A stretch of 64,000 nucleotides of DNA, from contig JAJEAN010000007.1 of the NCBI GenBank assembly GCA_022822725.1, positions 135,435 to 199,434 of the forward strand, given 5' to 3'. This document shows, one piece after another, positions 8,488-17,375 of the stretch. A model generated the notes under the pieces. It saw only the letters and a list, made by a program, of their open reading frames with translations. It searched no databases and was not told where the DNA came from. Source of the stretch: Candidatus Latescibacterota bacterium (GTDB lineage: Bacteria > JAAXHH01). The position numbers and the translations under genes are program-made. How positions within the stretch are numbered: position 1 is the first letter of the stretch; every line of letters starts with the position of its first letter.

Positions 8488-9537
8488 ATGAAAGCCATCA
8501 TCCCCGTCGCCGGCAACGGCAGCCGATTGCGCCCCGTCACGCTCGATACCCCAAAGGCCATGGTCCCCGTCGCCGGCAAGCCGGTACTGGAGTACCTGCT
8601 CGACCAGGTAACGGGCATGGGCATCCGCGACGTCGTGCTGGTGATCTCGCCCTCGGGTGACGCCATCCGCCGGTTCGTCGACCGGCGGGATGATCTCGAA
8701 GCCCGCTACGTCGTGCAACACGAACCGCTCGGGATCGGACACGCCGTGCACCTGTGCGGGGACCTCGTGGATGACGAGCCGCTCCTGGTCCTGCTCGGAG
8801 ACGTCATCTATCTTTCCGATTTCGCATTCCTGGCCGGCGCACCGCGCGGCAATGCCGTCGGCGTCAAGCGGGTCTCCGGTGACCTGAGGCGGTACGGACT
8901 GGTTGAGACGGAGGGCGGGCGCATCACCCGGCTGGTGGAGAAACCCGACCATCCCGTATCGGATCTCGCGATCGCCGGGATCTACAGTTTCTCCAGTTCC
9001 CGGCCGCTCATGGAAGGACTGGAAACCCTTGTCGGGTCCGGCCGAAGGACCCGGAACGAGTATCAGCTGACAGACGCCCTGCAGTGGATGGTGGAACAGG
9101 GCGAACACCTGTACCCTTTTGAAGTCGACGAATGGTACGACTGCGGCACGCCGGACCGTCTGCTGGAGGCCAACCGGCGGCTGCTCGACCTGAACGGGGG
9201 GCGTTGCGACATACCCGGCAGCGTGATCATACCGCCGGTGGATATTGCGTCCGACGCCCGGGTCCACCGGTCCGTCATCGGCCCCCACGTCGCCATCTCC
9301 TCCAGGGCCTCCGTGGCGCGCACCATCGTCCGCGACGCCACCATCGGAACCCACGCCCGTATCGAGAACTGCGACCTCCGGGGTACCATCGTTACCCCAC
9401 ATGCCGTCCTGGCCGATACGGTGAGGCGTGTTCCGGTCGGCCTGGGCAGCCTGCCCGGTCCGGTCGACCCGGACAGCCCGGACAACTCGGACAGCCCGGA
9501 CGGCTCAAAAAACGCGCGCTGCGAAGTATTCGTCTGA
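8488..9537 (+). CDS. NDP-sugar pyrophosphorylase (nucleotidyltransferase)
   Basis: A 349-residue sugar-1-phosphate nucleotidyltransferase that makes NDP-sugars for cell-surface glycans. Residues 7-20 (VAGNGSRLRPVTLD) form the nucleotide-binding loop, TPKAMVPVAGKP follows, and EYQLTDALQ and DCGTPDRLLEANR are typical of the RmlA/GlmU-N fold. From about residue 240 a short left-handed beta-helix is suggested by hexapeptide-like turns. The C-terminus carries a Pro-Asp-Ser repeat from a 9-bp minisatellite. ATG 8488 is chosen because AAGGAAG precedes it; the frame is open further left but that part is not protein-like. The sugar is uncertain: glucose-1-phosphate thymidylyl- or mannose-1-phosphate guanylyltransferase are both possible. 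Confidence 0.85.
   Translation: MKAIIPVAGNGSRLRPVTLDTPKAMVPVAGKPVLEYLLDQVTGMGIRDVVLVISPSGDAIRRFVDRRDDLEARYVVQHEPLGIGHAVHLCGDLVDDEPLLVLLGDVIYLSDFAFLAGAPRGNAVGVKRVSGDLRRYGLVETEGGRITRLVEKPDHPVSDLAIAGIYSFSSSRPLMEGLETLVGSGRRTRNEYQLTDALQWMVEQGEHLYPFEVDEWYDCGTPDRLLEANRRLLDLNGGRCDIPGSVIIPPVDIASDARVHRSVIGPHVAISSRASVARTIVRDATIGTHARIENCDLRGTIVTPHAVLADTVRRVPVGLGSLPGPVDPDSPDNSDSPDGSKNARCEVFV
9468..9503 (+). repeat. 9-bp x 4 in-frame repeat (Pro-Asp-Ser)
   Basis: Four copies of a CCCGGACAG-like unit encode PDS, PDN, SDS and PDG at the C-terminus of the nucleotidyltransferase. Confidence 0.75.
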
Positions 9538-9594
9538 CCTTTTACCGAAACCGATCGTTCCCGACCCGCGGACCGATCTTCAGGAGCATGACGC

Positions 9595-10737
9595 ATGACA
9601 CCTGGTTACCTCTTCACTTCCGAATCCGTTACCGAAGGCCATCCCGACAAGGTCGCCGACCAGATCTCCGACGCGGTGCTGGACGCCGTCATCGAACAGG
9701 ACCCCTACGCCCGCGTGGCCTGTGAAACCTTCGTCACCACGGGCCTGGTGGTCGTTGGCGGGGAGATCTCGACGGACGGCCGCGTGGATGCCCAGAGCGT
9801 GGCCCGCGAGACCGTCAAATCCATTGGGTATACGGATTCCGGGTTCGGGTTGGACTGGGAGTCCTGCGGCGTGGTCGTATCCCTCGACCAGCAGTCGTCC
9901 GACATCGCCATGGGGGTTGACCGGCAGGGCGCGGGCGACCAGGGCATGATGTTCGGCTACGCGACCAACGAGACCCCCGAGATGATGCCCCTGCCCATCA
10001 CCCTGGCCCACAGGCTGACCCGGAACCTCGCGGCGGTCCGGAAGAACGGCGCGGCCCCTTATCTGCGTCCCGACGGCAAATCGCAGGTCACGGTGGAATA
10101 CGTCGATGGCCAGCCCCGCCGGATCGACACCGTGGTCATCGCGGCCCAGCACGATCCGGACGTTTCAAACGAGCAGATACGGGAAGACATCGTAAACGAG
10201 GTGATCGGTCCCGCATTGCCGGCGGAGTTGATCGACCCGGGCCGGATCAAGTACCATGTCAACGCGACCGGCCGGTTCGTCACCGGCGGACCCCAGGGAG
10301 ATGCCGGACTGACGGGCCGGAAGATCATCGTGGACACCTACGGCGGTTACTGTCGCCACGGGGGCGGGGCCTATTCGGGCAAAGACCCGACCAAGGTGGA
10401 CCGCTCGGCTTCCTACGCGGCCCGTTACGTGGCCAAGAACGTCGTCGCGGCCGGACTGGCCGACAAATGCGAGATCCAGCTCGCCTATGTCATCGGCGTG
10501 GCGGAACCCGTTTCCGTCAATGTCAATTCCTTCGGTACCGGCGCGATCGACGACCTGGAGATCACGCGTCTGATCCGCAGGCACTTCGATCTGACGCCCG
10601 AAGGCATCATCGAAAGCCTCGACCTTCGCCGGCCGATCTACCGCCCGACGGCGTCCTACGGACACTTCGGCCGCAACGAGGCGGGTTTTACCTGGGAGAA
10701 CTGCGACAAGGTGGAGGAGCTCAGGAACCACTCCTGA
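9595..10737 (+). CDS. metK: S-adenosylmethionine synthetase
   Basis: A 380-residue MetK that joins ATP and methionine to make S-adenosylmethionine. Signatures are [18 protein letters not shown] at about residues 9-26 with the ATP-site His, the [10 protein letters not shown] hexapeptide region near residue 118, and [17 protein letters not shown] at about 258, which holds catalytic Lys and Asp. Length and ends match the family. The 57-base gap to the upstream gene is too short for a SAM riboswitch. The last three codons and stop lie in the first copy of a 21-bp duplication. Confidence 0.97.
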   Translation: MTPGYLFTSESVTEGHPDKVADQISDAVLDAVIEQDPYARVACETFVTTGLVVVGGEISTDGRVDAQSVARETVKSIGYTDSGFGLDWESCGVVVSLDQQSSDIAMGVDRQGAGDQGMMFGYATNETPEMMPLPITLAHRLTRNLAAVRKNGAAPYLRPDGKSQVTVEYVDGQPRRIDTVVIAAQHDPDVSNEQIREDIVNEVIGPALPAELIDPGRIKYHVNATGRFVTGGPQGDAGLTGRKIIVDTYGGYCRHGGGAYSGKDPTKVDRSASYAARYVAKNVVAAGLADKCEIQLAYVIGVAEPVSVNVNSFGTGAIDDLEITRLIRRHFDLTPEGIIESLDLRRPIYRPTASYGHFGRNEAGFTWENCDKVEELRNHS

Positions 10738-10768
10738 GCCGCCGGGGACCACTCCTGAGCCGCCGGGG
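10727..10768. repeat. 21-bp direct duplication across the metK stop
   Basis: The stretch beginning ACCACTCCTGAGCCGCC occurs twice back to back. The first copy contains the last metK codons and its stop; the second lies downstream and repeats the stop. Confidence 0.8.
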
Positions 10769-10820
10769 CCGGGCCGATCGGCCGTCATGAACAGGCGCGT
10801 GGCGCCGCGCGAAGCGCGTG

Positions 10821-11903
10821 TTATTTCGGCGCCCTCATGATCAGAACCAGGGCGAGCAGGCAGAAGAGGGCGTTGGCGCCCCAGGCCGCCGCCATGGGCG
10901 GGAGCAATCCGGCGTGGCCGAAGGCCTGGGCAAAGCGGAGCAGCCCCCAGTAGACGAAACAAATGCCGATACTCAGGGCGAATCCCACCGCTACGCCTCC
11001 CCGTCTCAGATGTGAGGCCAGCGCGCCGCCCAGGAGCACGATGATCAGGCCCGCGCTGGGGAAGGCGATCTTCAGATTGAGGTCTACCAGGTAGCCCTGC
11101 ACGTCTCCGCCTCCGCGCCGGACGTTCTGTATCAACCGGTCGAGTTCGCCGTAGCTCATTTCCTCGGGGCGTTTCTGCCCCCGCATGAAATCATCCGGCG
11201 TTTCGGACCATCCGGCTGGTTCCAGTTCGGTGAAGGTTCTGTATCCGGACAATCCGCCGCCCATCCGGAACTGCCGTTCCTCCCCGTTGGAAAGCAGCCA
11301 GCGCCCGTCCTTCCAGGCGGCGCTTTCCGCCGAGAGCACACTGGTAACGAGACCTTCGCGGAATTCGGTGACGAAAACCCCCGTACCCTCCGCTTCGTTT
11401 CCGTCGAATACGCGGATATAGAACTGGCGCCCTCCCTCTCCCCTGAAATACACGTCGTTACGTATGTGCTGTCCCGCGCCGCCCAGCGAGTCCACGTGTT
11501 CCGACTTGATTTCGGCGCGTTTCATGCTCGTATGAGGAACGAGCCATTCGCCGGCCCAGAACAGGCAGCCGCTCACCACCGCGCTGACGAGGAGCATGGG
11601 CCGCAGCAGACGGTACAAACTGAGCCCGGACGCCTTCATGGCGGTCAACTCACCCAGGCGGGTCAGTTGGCCGAAGGTATACAGGCTGGCGAGCAGCAGG
11701 CTGACGGGAATAGTGATTACGAAGATATAGGGTGTGTAATAGACGTAATAGAGCGCGATGTATCTCGGGGCCACCTCGCGGTCCAGGAAACTGTCCAGTT
11801 GCTCGATGAGATCGACCACGAAGAAGATGCTGACGAAAGCGACCAGGCTGACGGCGATGGCGGTAATGAACAGGCGCAGCACGTACCGGGTGATCAGTGA
11901 CAT
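10821..11903 (-). CDS. lptG: LptG-like lipopolysaccharide export permease (YjgP/YjgQ family)
   Basis: A 360-residue inner-membrane permease of the LptF/LptG family, which with LptB extracts lipopolysaccharide and passes it to the periplasmic bridge. The N-terminal segment YVLRLFITAIAVSLVAFVSI starts the first helix. ELTAMKASGLSLYRLLRP (about residues 85-102) is the family's coupling-helix signature. Helices near 60-80, 105-125 and three at the C-terminus (from about 270) flank a periplasmic beta-jellyroll. It follows the LptF-like gene on the same strand after an 87-base gap with short repeats. Which of the pair is LptF and which LptG is assigned by gene order and length. Confidence 0.85.
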   Translation of the reverse strand: MSLITRYVLRLFITAIAVSLVAFVSIFFVVDLIEQLDSFLDREVAPRYIALYYVYYTPYIFVITIPVSLLLASLYTFGQLTRLGELTAMKASGLSLYRLLRPMLLVSAVVSGCLFWAGEWLVPHTSMKRAEIKSEHVDSLGGAGQHIRNDVYFRGEGGRQFYIRVFDGNEAEGTGVFVTEFREGLVTSVLSAESAAWKDGRWLLSNGEERQFRMGGGLSGYRTFTELEPAGWSETPDDFMRGQKRPEEMSYGELDRLIQNVRRGGGDVQGYLVDLNLKIAFPSAGLIIVLLGGALASHLRRGGVAVGFALSIGICFVYWGLLRFAQAFGHAGLLPPMAAAWGANALFCLLALVLIMRAPK

Positions 11904-11941
11904 GTAACGTTGTTCCTGCGGTGAAATCGAAGCGAAACTAT

Positions 11942-11990
11942 GCGGTCCCAGGCACGACCAGGCGGTCCCAGGCGCGACCAGGCGCGACCG
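11942..11990. repeat. Short CCAGGCGCGA-type repeats between the lpt genes
   Basis: Several near copies of GGCGCGACCA / GGTCCCAGGC fill the gap between the lptF stop and the lptG start region. No frame is kept. Confidence 0.6.
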
Positions 11991-13217
11991 TCAGATGCGG
12001 TCCCTGCCGGTAACCCAGACCAGAAAGGCGCCGGGAACGCCGATGACGATGTTTGCCGCCCACATCGCCCAGACGGGATCGATCAGGTCGCGGTCCGCCA
12101 GTTCTTCGCCGCCTAGCAGGCAGGCCCAGTACAGCAAGAAGAAGCACAGGCTGACGCCCACACTGACGCCGATGCTGCCGCGTCGGAGGCGAACCCCCAG
12201 CGGCGCGCCGATCAGCACGAAGACGAGACATGCCGCCGAAATGGCGTACTTCTTGTGAATCTCCACGATATAACTGTTCTTCTGACGCTGCCTCAGCGAG
12301 ACCGTCCGCTCCGCCATATTCCTGGCCGCTTCGAGGGAGTCCGCCTCCGCCTCCGGTGTCACCGGCGCGGATTCCATGATCGTCGATGCTTCGTCGATCT
12401 CCAGTTGCCATTCAGCGATCCTGGCGCGCATCATCTCGATGTTCAACTCGCGGTCGCTCCGGACACCCGCCTCCGACCGCTGGACGCCGGTCGGTGCGGT
12501 GCGGATCGAAAACCGCTGCCGCTCGAATATCTCCTTGATATACCGCCCCGAAGACTCGTCCTGCTGAAGCAGTTCTCCGTCGTAGAGCATGAGATCCAGC
12601 CGGCTGCCCGTCTCATTGACGTGGAATTCACCGGACTCCGCCGTCATGAGGCGCGGGTAGCGCTTGTTCTCCGTCTCGTAGATGGTGATACTGTCGATTT
12701 CGTTGTTCCTCGGGTTGACCCGGTCGATCAGGATGCTGTAACCCGGTATGTCCTTCATGAATATGCCCGCGGTGAAAAGCAACGTGGGACGCGCCCTGTG
12801 GATGTCGTTCATGAGCGAGCGCGCCCGGTAGTTGGCTTCGGGCAGAATGACGTCCATGAAGAACAGGTGGCCGCTCCCCAGGATGACGCCCGCTACCAGG
12901 ACCGGCGAGACCATCTGGAAGAAACTGACGCCGCCCGCCTTGAGCGCGGTCACCTCGTTATCGGCCGAAAGCCGTCCGAAAGCCATGAGGCTGGCGACCA
13001 GCACGGACATGGGGATCGAAACGGCGACGATCCAGGCCAGATTGAGGAAGAACACCTCGAGCACGATGAACAGGTCGAGGTTCTTGCCGATGATGAGGTC
13101 GGCGATCTGAAATATGATGTCCATCACGAGGATGAACGTGATGATCACGAAGGAAAATAGAAAGGGACCGACGTGCGCCTTGAATACGTATCGGTAGAGG
13201 TGAACCGGGAGAGTCAT
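11991..13217 (-). CDS. lptF: LptF-like lipopolysaccharide export permease
   Basis: A 408-residue permease of the YjgP/YjgQ family, the first gene of a two-gene lpt unit. The N-terminal helix starts at FLFSFVIITFILVMDIIFQI. NEVTALKAGGVSFFQMVSP (about residues 86-104) is the cytoplasmic coupling region that contacts LptB. The middle (about 120-300) is a periplasmic domain with an inserted charged helical stretch rich in Glu and Arg. Three more helices close the protein. Its presence implies an LPS-type outer membrane. A good promoter lies about 110 bases upstream, divergent from the ssb promoter. Confidence 0.85.
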   Translation of the reverse strand: MTLPVHLYRYVFKAHVGPFLFSFVIITFILVMDIIFQIADLIIGKNLDLFIVLEVFFLNLAWIVAVSIPMSVLVASLMAFGRLSADNEVTALKAGGVSFFQMVSPVLVAGVILGSGHLFFMDVILPEANYRARSLMNDIHRARPTLLFTAGIFMKDIPGYSILIDRVNPRNNEIDSITIYETENKRYPRLMTAESGEFHVNETGSRLDLMLYDGELLQQDESSGRYIKEIFERQRFSIRTAPTGVQRSEAGVRSDRELNIEMMRARIAEWQLEIDEASTIMESAPVTPEAEADSLEAARNMAERTVSLRQRQKNSYIVEIHKKYAISAACLVFVLIGAPLGVRLRRGSIGVSVGVSLCFFLLYWACLLGGEELADRDLIDPVWAMWAANIVIGVPGAFLVWVTGRDRI

Positions 13218-13324
13218 GGGCTGATCGGGCGGATAGCGGGCCGGGGGAGGGCGTTCGGACGCGTCCGATGTCGGGTTCCTTCGACAATGGTTACGATGTT
13301 TTTCAAAGGTCCCTCGACTAACCG

Positions 13325-13354
13325 AATATAGCGCGCGATACCGGGGTGAAGCAA
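13325..13354 (-). promoter_or_regulatory. Candidate promoter for lptFG
   Basis: Read on the reverse strand, TTGCTT (13349-13354) and TATATT (13325-13330) are separated by 18 bases. Transcription would start near 13318, upstream of the lptF ATG at 13217. Confidence 0.5.
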
Positions 13355-13399
13355 GCGGTTTTATCCCCCGCGAAGGTCCCGGGACAGCGGGAAATTCGC

Positions 13400-13428
13400 T
13401 TGACTCGCCCCTGGTGTCGCGCTATAAT
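13400..13428 (+). promoter_or_regulatory. Sigma70-type promoter for ssb
   Basis: TTGACT (13400-13405) and a perfect TATAAT (13423-13428) lie 17 bases apart. The predicted start near 13435 is about 28 bases before the ssb ATG. Confidence 0.8.
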
Positions 13429-13462
13429 CACTTCATTCTTTTCCATACAAGGAGCATCACCA

Positions 13463-13900
13463 ATGGCCAGCTTGAATAAAGTCATTCTGATCGGCAATCT
13501 CGGCGCGGATCCCGAGATGAGGTACACGCCCGCAGGCCGGGCCGTGGTCAACTTCCGCATGGCCACGACGCGCCAGTGGAACACGCAGGACGGAGAACGG
13601 CGGGAAGAAACGGAATGGCACCGGATCGTGGCCTTTTCGAAACTGGCGGAGATATGCGGCCAGTACCTCAAGAAAGGCGCACCGGTGTATGTCGAAGGAC
13701 GGTTGCAGACCCGTTCCTGGGAGGACCAGAACGGGATGAAACGATACATGACCGAGATCGTGGCGAACGAGATGCAGATGCTGAGTGCCCGCCAGCAGAA
13801 TGAGCTTGCATCGGACGCGCCCGGAGGTGCCAGAAGCACGGCGACGGAAACACCGCCGTCTCCGCCCGAGACTGATGCCGACGACGATCTTCCGTTTTGA
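13463..13900 (+). CDS. ssb: Single-stranded DNA-binding protein
   Basis: A 145-residue SSB that coats single-stranded DNA and recruits repair and replication proteins. The OB-fold ([20 protein letters not shown] to about residue 105) includes the typical [19 protein letters not shown] and [12 protein letters not shown] segments. A flexible Ala/Ser/Pro linker leads to the acidic tip DDDLPF that docks partner proteins. The ATG at 13463 has AAGGAG about eight bases before it and a consensus promoter further up; the longer open frame to the left crosses that promoter and is not coding. Confidence 0.96.
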   Translation: MASLNKVILIGNLGADPEMRYTPAGRAVVNFRMATTRQWNTQDGERREETEWHRIVAFSKLAEICGQYLKKGAPVYVEGRLQTRSWEDQNGMKRYMTEIVANEMQMLSARQQNELASDAPGGARSTATETPPSPPETDADDDLPF

Positions 13901-13970
13901 CGCCATTTGAGGGATAGTCCGTTCGCCGCAACCGGTTGCTTCTTCCAACGTGGGCCTGAAGTGAGAACCC

Positions 13971-14669
13971 ATGACCGTTAGACTTGGCGGCAACGGGCTT
14001 CCCTGTATTTCGATCCTCATCACCCGCAAGGAACCCGTCGAACCGCTGATCAGGTGGTTGAGCGGCGCAGGTTACCCGATAACGGAACTGCATTACACCG
14101 TCGTCGAGGACCTTCGCGCTCGCATACCCGATTCGGACGTCCTGCTCATCCAGACGGACCGGCCCCGGTCGGTCCTTCCCTTCGTGATGGACGAACTGCG
14201 GTCGTACGGGTTCCGGCACGCCCCCGCGGTCATCGTCCTGACCGGGAGTGACGCCATCGGCGACCTCGACGTCACCCGGGGAATCGACGACTTCATCTGC
14301 GCGCCATACAACGTCCGCGAGTTCGATCTCCGCGTCAAGAACGTACTCTGGAGGCGCCACAGCGTGCAGATTCAGGATATGATCGTCTGGGGCGATCTGC
14401 TGATCAACCTGGGCAATTACGAAGTCACGATCCGGGGCAAGGCGATCGACCTGACCCTCAAGGAATACGAACTGCTCAAGCACCTGGCCCGGCACAGGGG
14501 ACGGGTGTTCACGCGGGACGAACTGCTGACCGCCGTCTGGGGATACGACTATTTCAGCGGCACGAGGACGGTGGACGTGCACGTGAGACGGCTGCGCATG
14601 AAGATCGAACGCCACGGCGTGCATATCATCACGACCGTCCGGGGTGTCGGGTACAAGTTCGGAGATTGA
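13971..14669 (+). CDS. OmpR/PhoB-type winged-helix regulator with a degenerate receiver
   Basis: A 232-residue transcription factor. The C-terminal half (about 130-232) is a clear OmpR/PhoB winged helix: LTLKEYELLKHLARHRGRVF, TRDELLTAVWG, RTVDVHVRRLRMKIE and a final VRGVGYKF hairpin. The N-terminal half has the length and strand order of a response-regulator receiver. The key residues are changed: the acidic pair is replaced around Lys20-Glu21, the phospho-acceptor position in DVLLIQT is Gln61, and the conserved Lys is Ala111 (ICAPY). Thr91 is kept. It is therefore probably not controlled by phosphorylation. No histidine kinase is nearby. The next gene, a lipoprotein, starts one base after its stop. 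Confidence 0.85.
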   Translation: MTVRLGGNGLPCISILITRKEPVEPLIRWLSGAGYPITELHYTVVEDLRARIPDSDVLLIQTDRPRSVLPFVMDELRSYGFRHAPAVIVLTGSDAIGDLDVTRGIDDFICAPYNVREFDLRVKNVLWRRHSVQIQDMIVWGDLLINLGNYEVTIRGKAIDLTLKEYELLKHLARHRGRVFTRDELLTAVWGYDYFSGTRTVDVHVRRLRMKIERHGVHIITTVRGVGYKFGD

Positions 14670-14670
14670 G

Positions 14671-16413
14671 ATGCGCAGGACTACCCTGATCCTGTTCGCC
14701 CTGGTGTGCGTGGTCTTCGGATGCGCGTACTACAATACGTTCTACAACGCCAGGAAAGCGTTCAAGGAAGGCGAGCGGATACGTCTCAACCAGCCGACCC
14801 CCGATGGCAGCATTCCGCCCCTGGCCAACACCTCCTACGAGCTCGCCATCGAAAACGCGGGTCTCGTCCTGCGGGATCACGCCGGCAGTTCCCTCGTAGA
14901 CGACGCGCTGGTCCTGATCGGCGACGTCCGGGCGATCCAGGGACAGCATCCGCAGGCCATCAAGCGGTATGAGCAGGTACTCAGGCTGTTCCCGGACGGC
15001 GAGTTCACCGGCCACTGCGTTTTCTCCCTGGGCAACAGCCTCCTCAACGAAGGCGATTCCACCCGGGCCGATGAGCAGCTGGACCGCTTCGTCAGGGAAT
15101 TTCAAGGCAGCGACCGGATTCCCGACGCCCTGATGCTTCGGGGAAAGATCGCCCTTGGCAGCGCCCGCTACGAGGTAGCCGTCGCACGGTTTCAGGAAGT
15201 GCTGGATATGCACCCCGGCGATGAACGGGAGGCAGAGGCCAGGTACTACATCGCACGCGCCAGGCTTGCAGCGCATCGGTACGCCGAAGCCCGGGAACAA
15301 CTGGCCCTGACCATCGAGCAGGCACGGACCCGGAAGCTGAGGTTCCAGGCTAATTTGATGCTGGGTGAAAGCCTGCAGCGCGAAGGGGACCTGACGGCTG
15401 CGCTGGGGACATACGAGTCGTTGCTGGATCAGCGCGCCTACAGCGACTACCACCCCGAGGTCATGCTGGCGAAGGCCGCGTGTTTGGCCGAAATGGACCT
15501 GAATGAACCGGCCGTCGCCACCTACGAGTCACTCATCACCGATTTCGAATCCGACCGGAGTCACGCGGAGGAAGTCTCCCAGGCCATGTTTGAACTGGGG
15601 GAACTGCACCGGACAGCGGGCGATCTCGATCTGACGGAACAATGGTATGACCAGGCGCGGCGCACGAGTCCGCGTACCTACTGGGTCGGCGACGCGTCCG
15701 ATCGGAAGCATCGCGCCATACGCGAGCTGCGACGCCTGGACGGAAACCTCGGTAACCTGCTGGCCGCGATGGAAGCGTTGAAATCCTCCGGCGATCCCGG
15801 TTCGAACACCGATTCGAACTACGCGAAGCTGGCGGAAGACACGATCGGCCTGAGATTTCAGCTGGCTGAACTTTATCTGTTTCAACTGGAGATGACCGCC
15901 GCCGCACTGAGCCAGTACCGCGCCATTGAAGAAGCGTCGAATGATCCCTCCGTGGCCGCCAAGGCCGCTTTTGCCAGGGGATGGATACTCGACGAGATGC
16001 TGGATGACACGGAGAACGCGCGTTCCGTCTTCGATGCAATCACCGAGCTCTATCCCGGGACCGTACACGCCGTGGAAGCATCCATCCTGCAGTCGAAGCC
16101 CATTGAAGGTGAACTTCCCCTGGACCGGCTCTTCGCCGAGGCGGAACGGATGCTTTTCGAAGCCGGCCGGCCGGACTCCGCGCGCGGGCTCTACGAACTG
16201 GCCCTCCTACGGGATCCGGAAAGTGAATACGCGCCGCGAGCACTCTATGCGCTGGGCTGGATCGCGGAGACCCATTTCGACGATCCGGAGACCGCTCTGG
16301 ACCGCTACCGAGAAATCGTAGACCGCTATCCCCGTTCGGAACAGGCAAGGTCCGTCCGCGACAAGATTCGCCTCATGGAGGAACTGCGTCCCGCCGCGGA
16401 CTCGGACAAATGA
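14671..16413 (+). CDS. Lipoprotein with tetratricopeptide-like repeats
   Basis: A 580-residue exported lipoprotein. Residues 1-18 form a signal peptide with a lipobox ending VFGC, so Cys18 would be lipidated. The rest is nearly all helical pairs of TPR type: for example DDALVLIGDVRAIQGQHPQA, FSLGNSLLNEGDSTRADEQL and ARYYIARARLAAHRYAEARE. In the C-terminal part, LYALGWIAETHFDDPETALD and FPDGEF/YPRSEQA-like ends recall BamD/YbgF-type tol-pal proteins. Such proteins are scaffolds in envelope assembly; the exact partner is unknown. It starts one base after the regulator's stop, so the two genes are co-transcribed. Confidence 0.8.
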   Translation: MRRTTLILFALVCVVFGCAYYNTFYNARKAFKEGERIRLNQPTPDGSIPPLANTSYELAIENAGLVLRDHAGSSLVDDALVLIGDVRAIQGQHPQAIKRYEQVLRLFPDGEFTGHCVFSLGNSLLNEGDSTRADEQLDRFVREFQGSDRIPDALMLRGKIALGSARYEVAVARFQEVLDMHPGDEREAEARYYIARARLAAHRYAEAREQLALTIEQARTRKLRFQANLMLGESLQREGDLTAALGTYESLLDQRAYSDYHPEVMLAKAACLAEMDLNEPAVATYESLITDFESDRSHAEEVSQAMFELGELHRTAGDLDLTEQWYDQARRTSPRTYWVGDASDRKHRAIRELRRLDGNLGNLLAAMEALKSSGDPGSNTDSNYAKLAEDTIGLRFQLAELYLFQLEMTAAALSQYRAIEEASNDPSVAAKAAFARGWILDEMLDDTENARSVFDAITELYPGTVHAVEASILQSKPIEGELPLDRLFAEAERMLFEAGRPDSARGLYELALLRDPESEYAPRALYALGWIAETHFDDPETALDRYREIVDRYPRSEQARSVRDKIRLMEELRPAADSDK

Positions 16414-16454
16414 TGCGTTGACATCCAGCCCGGCCGGCTGTATCGTAGAGGAGC

Positions 16455-17375
16455 ATGTCGACTATCCCCATCTGCCAGTACGACGCCGAGGTCCTTGCCA
16501 ACCGTGAGATCGGTCCCGGCCTGTACTGGATTGACCTGCTGGCTCCCGAAATCACCCGACACGCCCTGCCCGGTCACTTCGTACACCTGATTGCTTCCGA
16601 TGTCTCGGAGGACAGCAGCCGGCAGACCTGGCTCCGTCACACCCCCCTGCTAAGGCGCCCCTTCAGCATTGCCGAACGGGATCCGGAACGCGGCGTTTTC
16701 GGGCTCATATACCGGATCGTCGGCGGTGGTACCGAGATCCTTGCGACGCGGCGCCGCGGAGAACGGGTCGATGTGCTCGGACCCCTGGGTAGGACGTTCG
16801 AGCCGGTGCATGCGGGACGGCCGGTGATCATGGTCGCCGGTGGCGTCGGCGTAGCGCCCTTTCTCTCCCTGGCCCAGGAAACGGTAAGGAATGGACGGGC
16901 GCGTCCAGCGGAAATGACGGTGCTCTTCGGCGCGGCGACAGCGGGTCTTTTGAGCGGGGAAGAGAAGTTCCGCGCCCTCGGGGTCGATGTCCGGCTGGCA
17001 ACGGACGATGGCACGACGGGCCACCACGGCCTGGTGACGGACCTGCTGGACCGGGAACTGGCCTCCTCGCCCCGGCGATGCGCCTATCTCTATGCCTGCG
17101 GACCGACGCCCATGATGCGGCGTTGCCAGGAAATCGCCCGGGAAGCCGGTATCGACGGACAGGTCTCCCTCGAGGGGATCATGCCCTGCGGCGTGGGCGT
17201 GTGCATGGCCTGTGTCGTGGCCTGCACCGCCCCCGGTGCCGCTCCCGATGCCGCCCCCGGTGCCGCCCCCGATGCCGCTCCCGATGCCGCCCCCGATGCA
17301 CGGTTATCAACCCCACGCTACGAACGGGTCTGCGACGCCGGTCCGGTGTTCGATATGCAGGAGGTCGTAATGTGA
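16455..17375 (+). CDS. pyrK: Dihydroorotate dehydrogenase electron-transfer subunit with an expanded Fe-S loop
   Basis: A 306-residue PyrK, the FAD/[2Fe-2S] subunit that passes electrons from class 1B dihydroorotate dehydrogenase to NAD+. LRRPFSIAE (about residues 66-74) is the FAD-binding motif, and VAGGVGVAPFLSLA and YACGPTPMM form the NAD-binding part. The cluster cysteines are Cys245, Cys250 and Cys253 in MPCGVGVCMAC, with Cys293 in RVCDAGPVF. Normally about a dozen residues separate the last two; here about 39 do, because a run of AAPD/AAPG units (about 258-283) from a 12-bp minisatellite is inserted. The stop overlaps the pyrD start. Confidence 0.93.
   Translation: MSTIPICQYDAEVLANREIGPGLYWIDLLAPEITRHALPGHFVHLIASDVSEDSSRQTWLRHTPLLRRPFSIAERDPERGVFGLIYRIVGGGTEILATRRRGERVDVLGPLGRTFEPVHAGRPVIMVAGGVGVAPFLSLAQETVRNGRARPAEMTVLFGAATAGLLSGEEKFRALGVDVRLATDDGTTGHHGLVTDLLDRELASSPRRCAYLYACGPTPMMRRCQEIAREAGIDGQVSLEGIMPCGVGVCMACVVACTAPGAAPDAAPGAAPDAAPDAAPDARLSTPRYERVCDAGPVFDMQEVVM
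17232..17303 (+). repeat. 12-bp x 6 in-frame repeat inside pyrK
   Basis: Six copies of CCCGRTGCCGCY, the last diverged, encode Ala-Ala-Pro-Asp/Gly units between the third and fourth iron-sulfur cysteines. Confidence 0.9.

Noticed and set aside
9538-9594. SAM riboswitch before metK
   Set aside because: The gap is 57 bases and contains no such structure.
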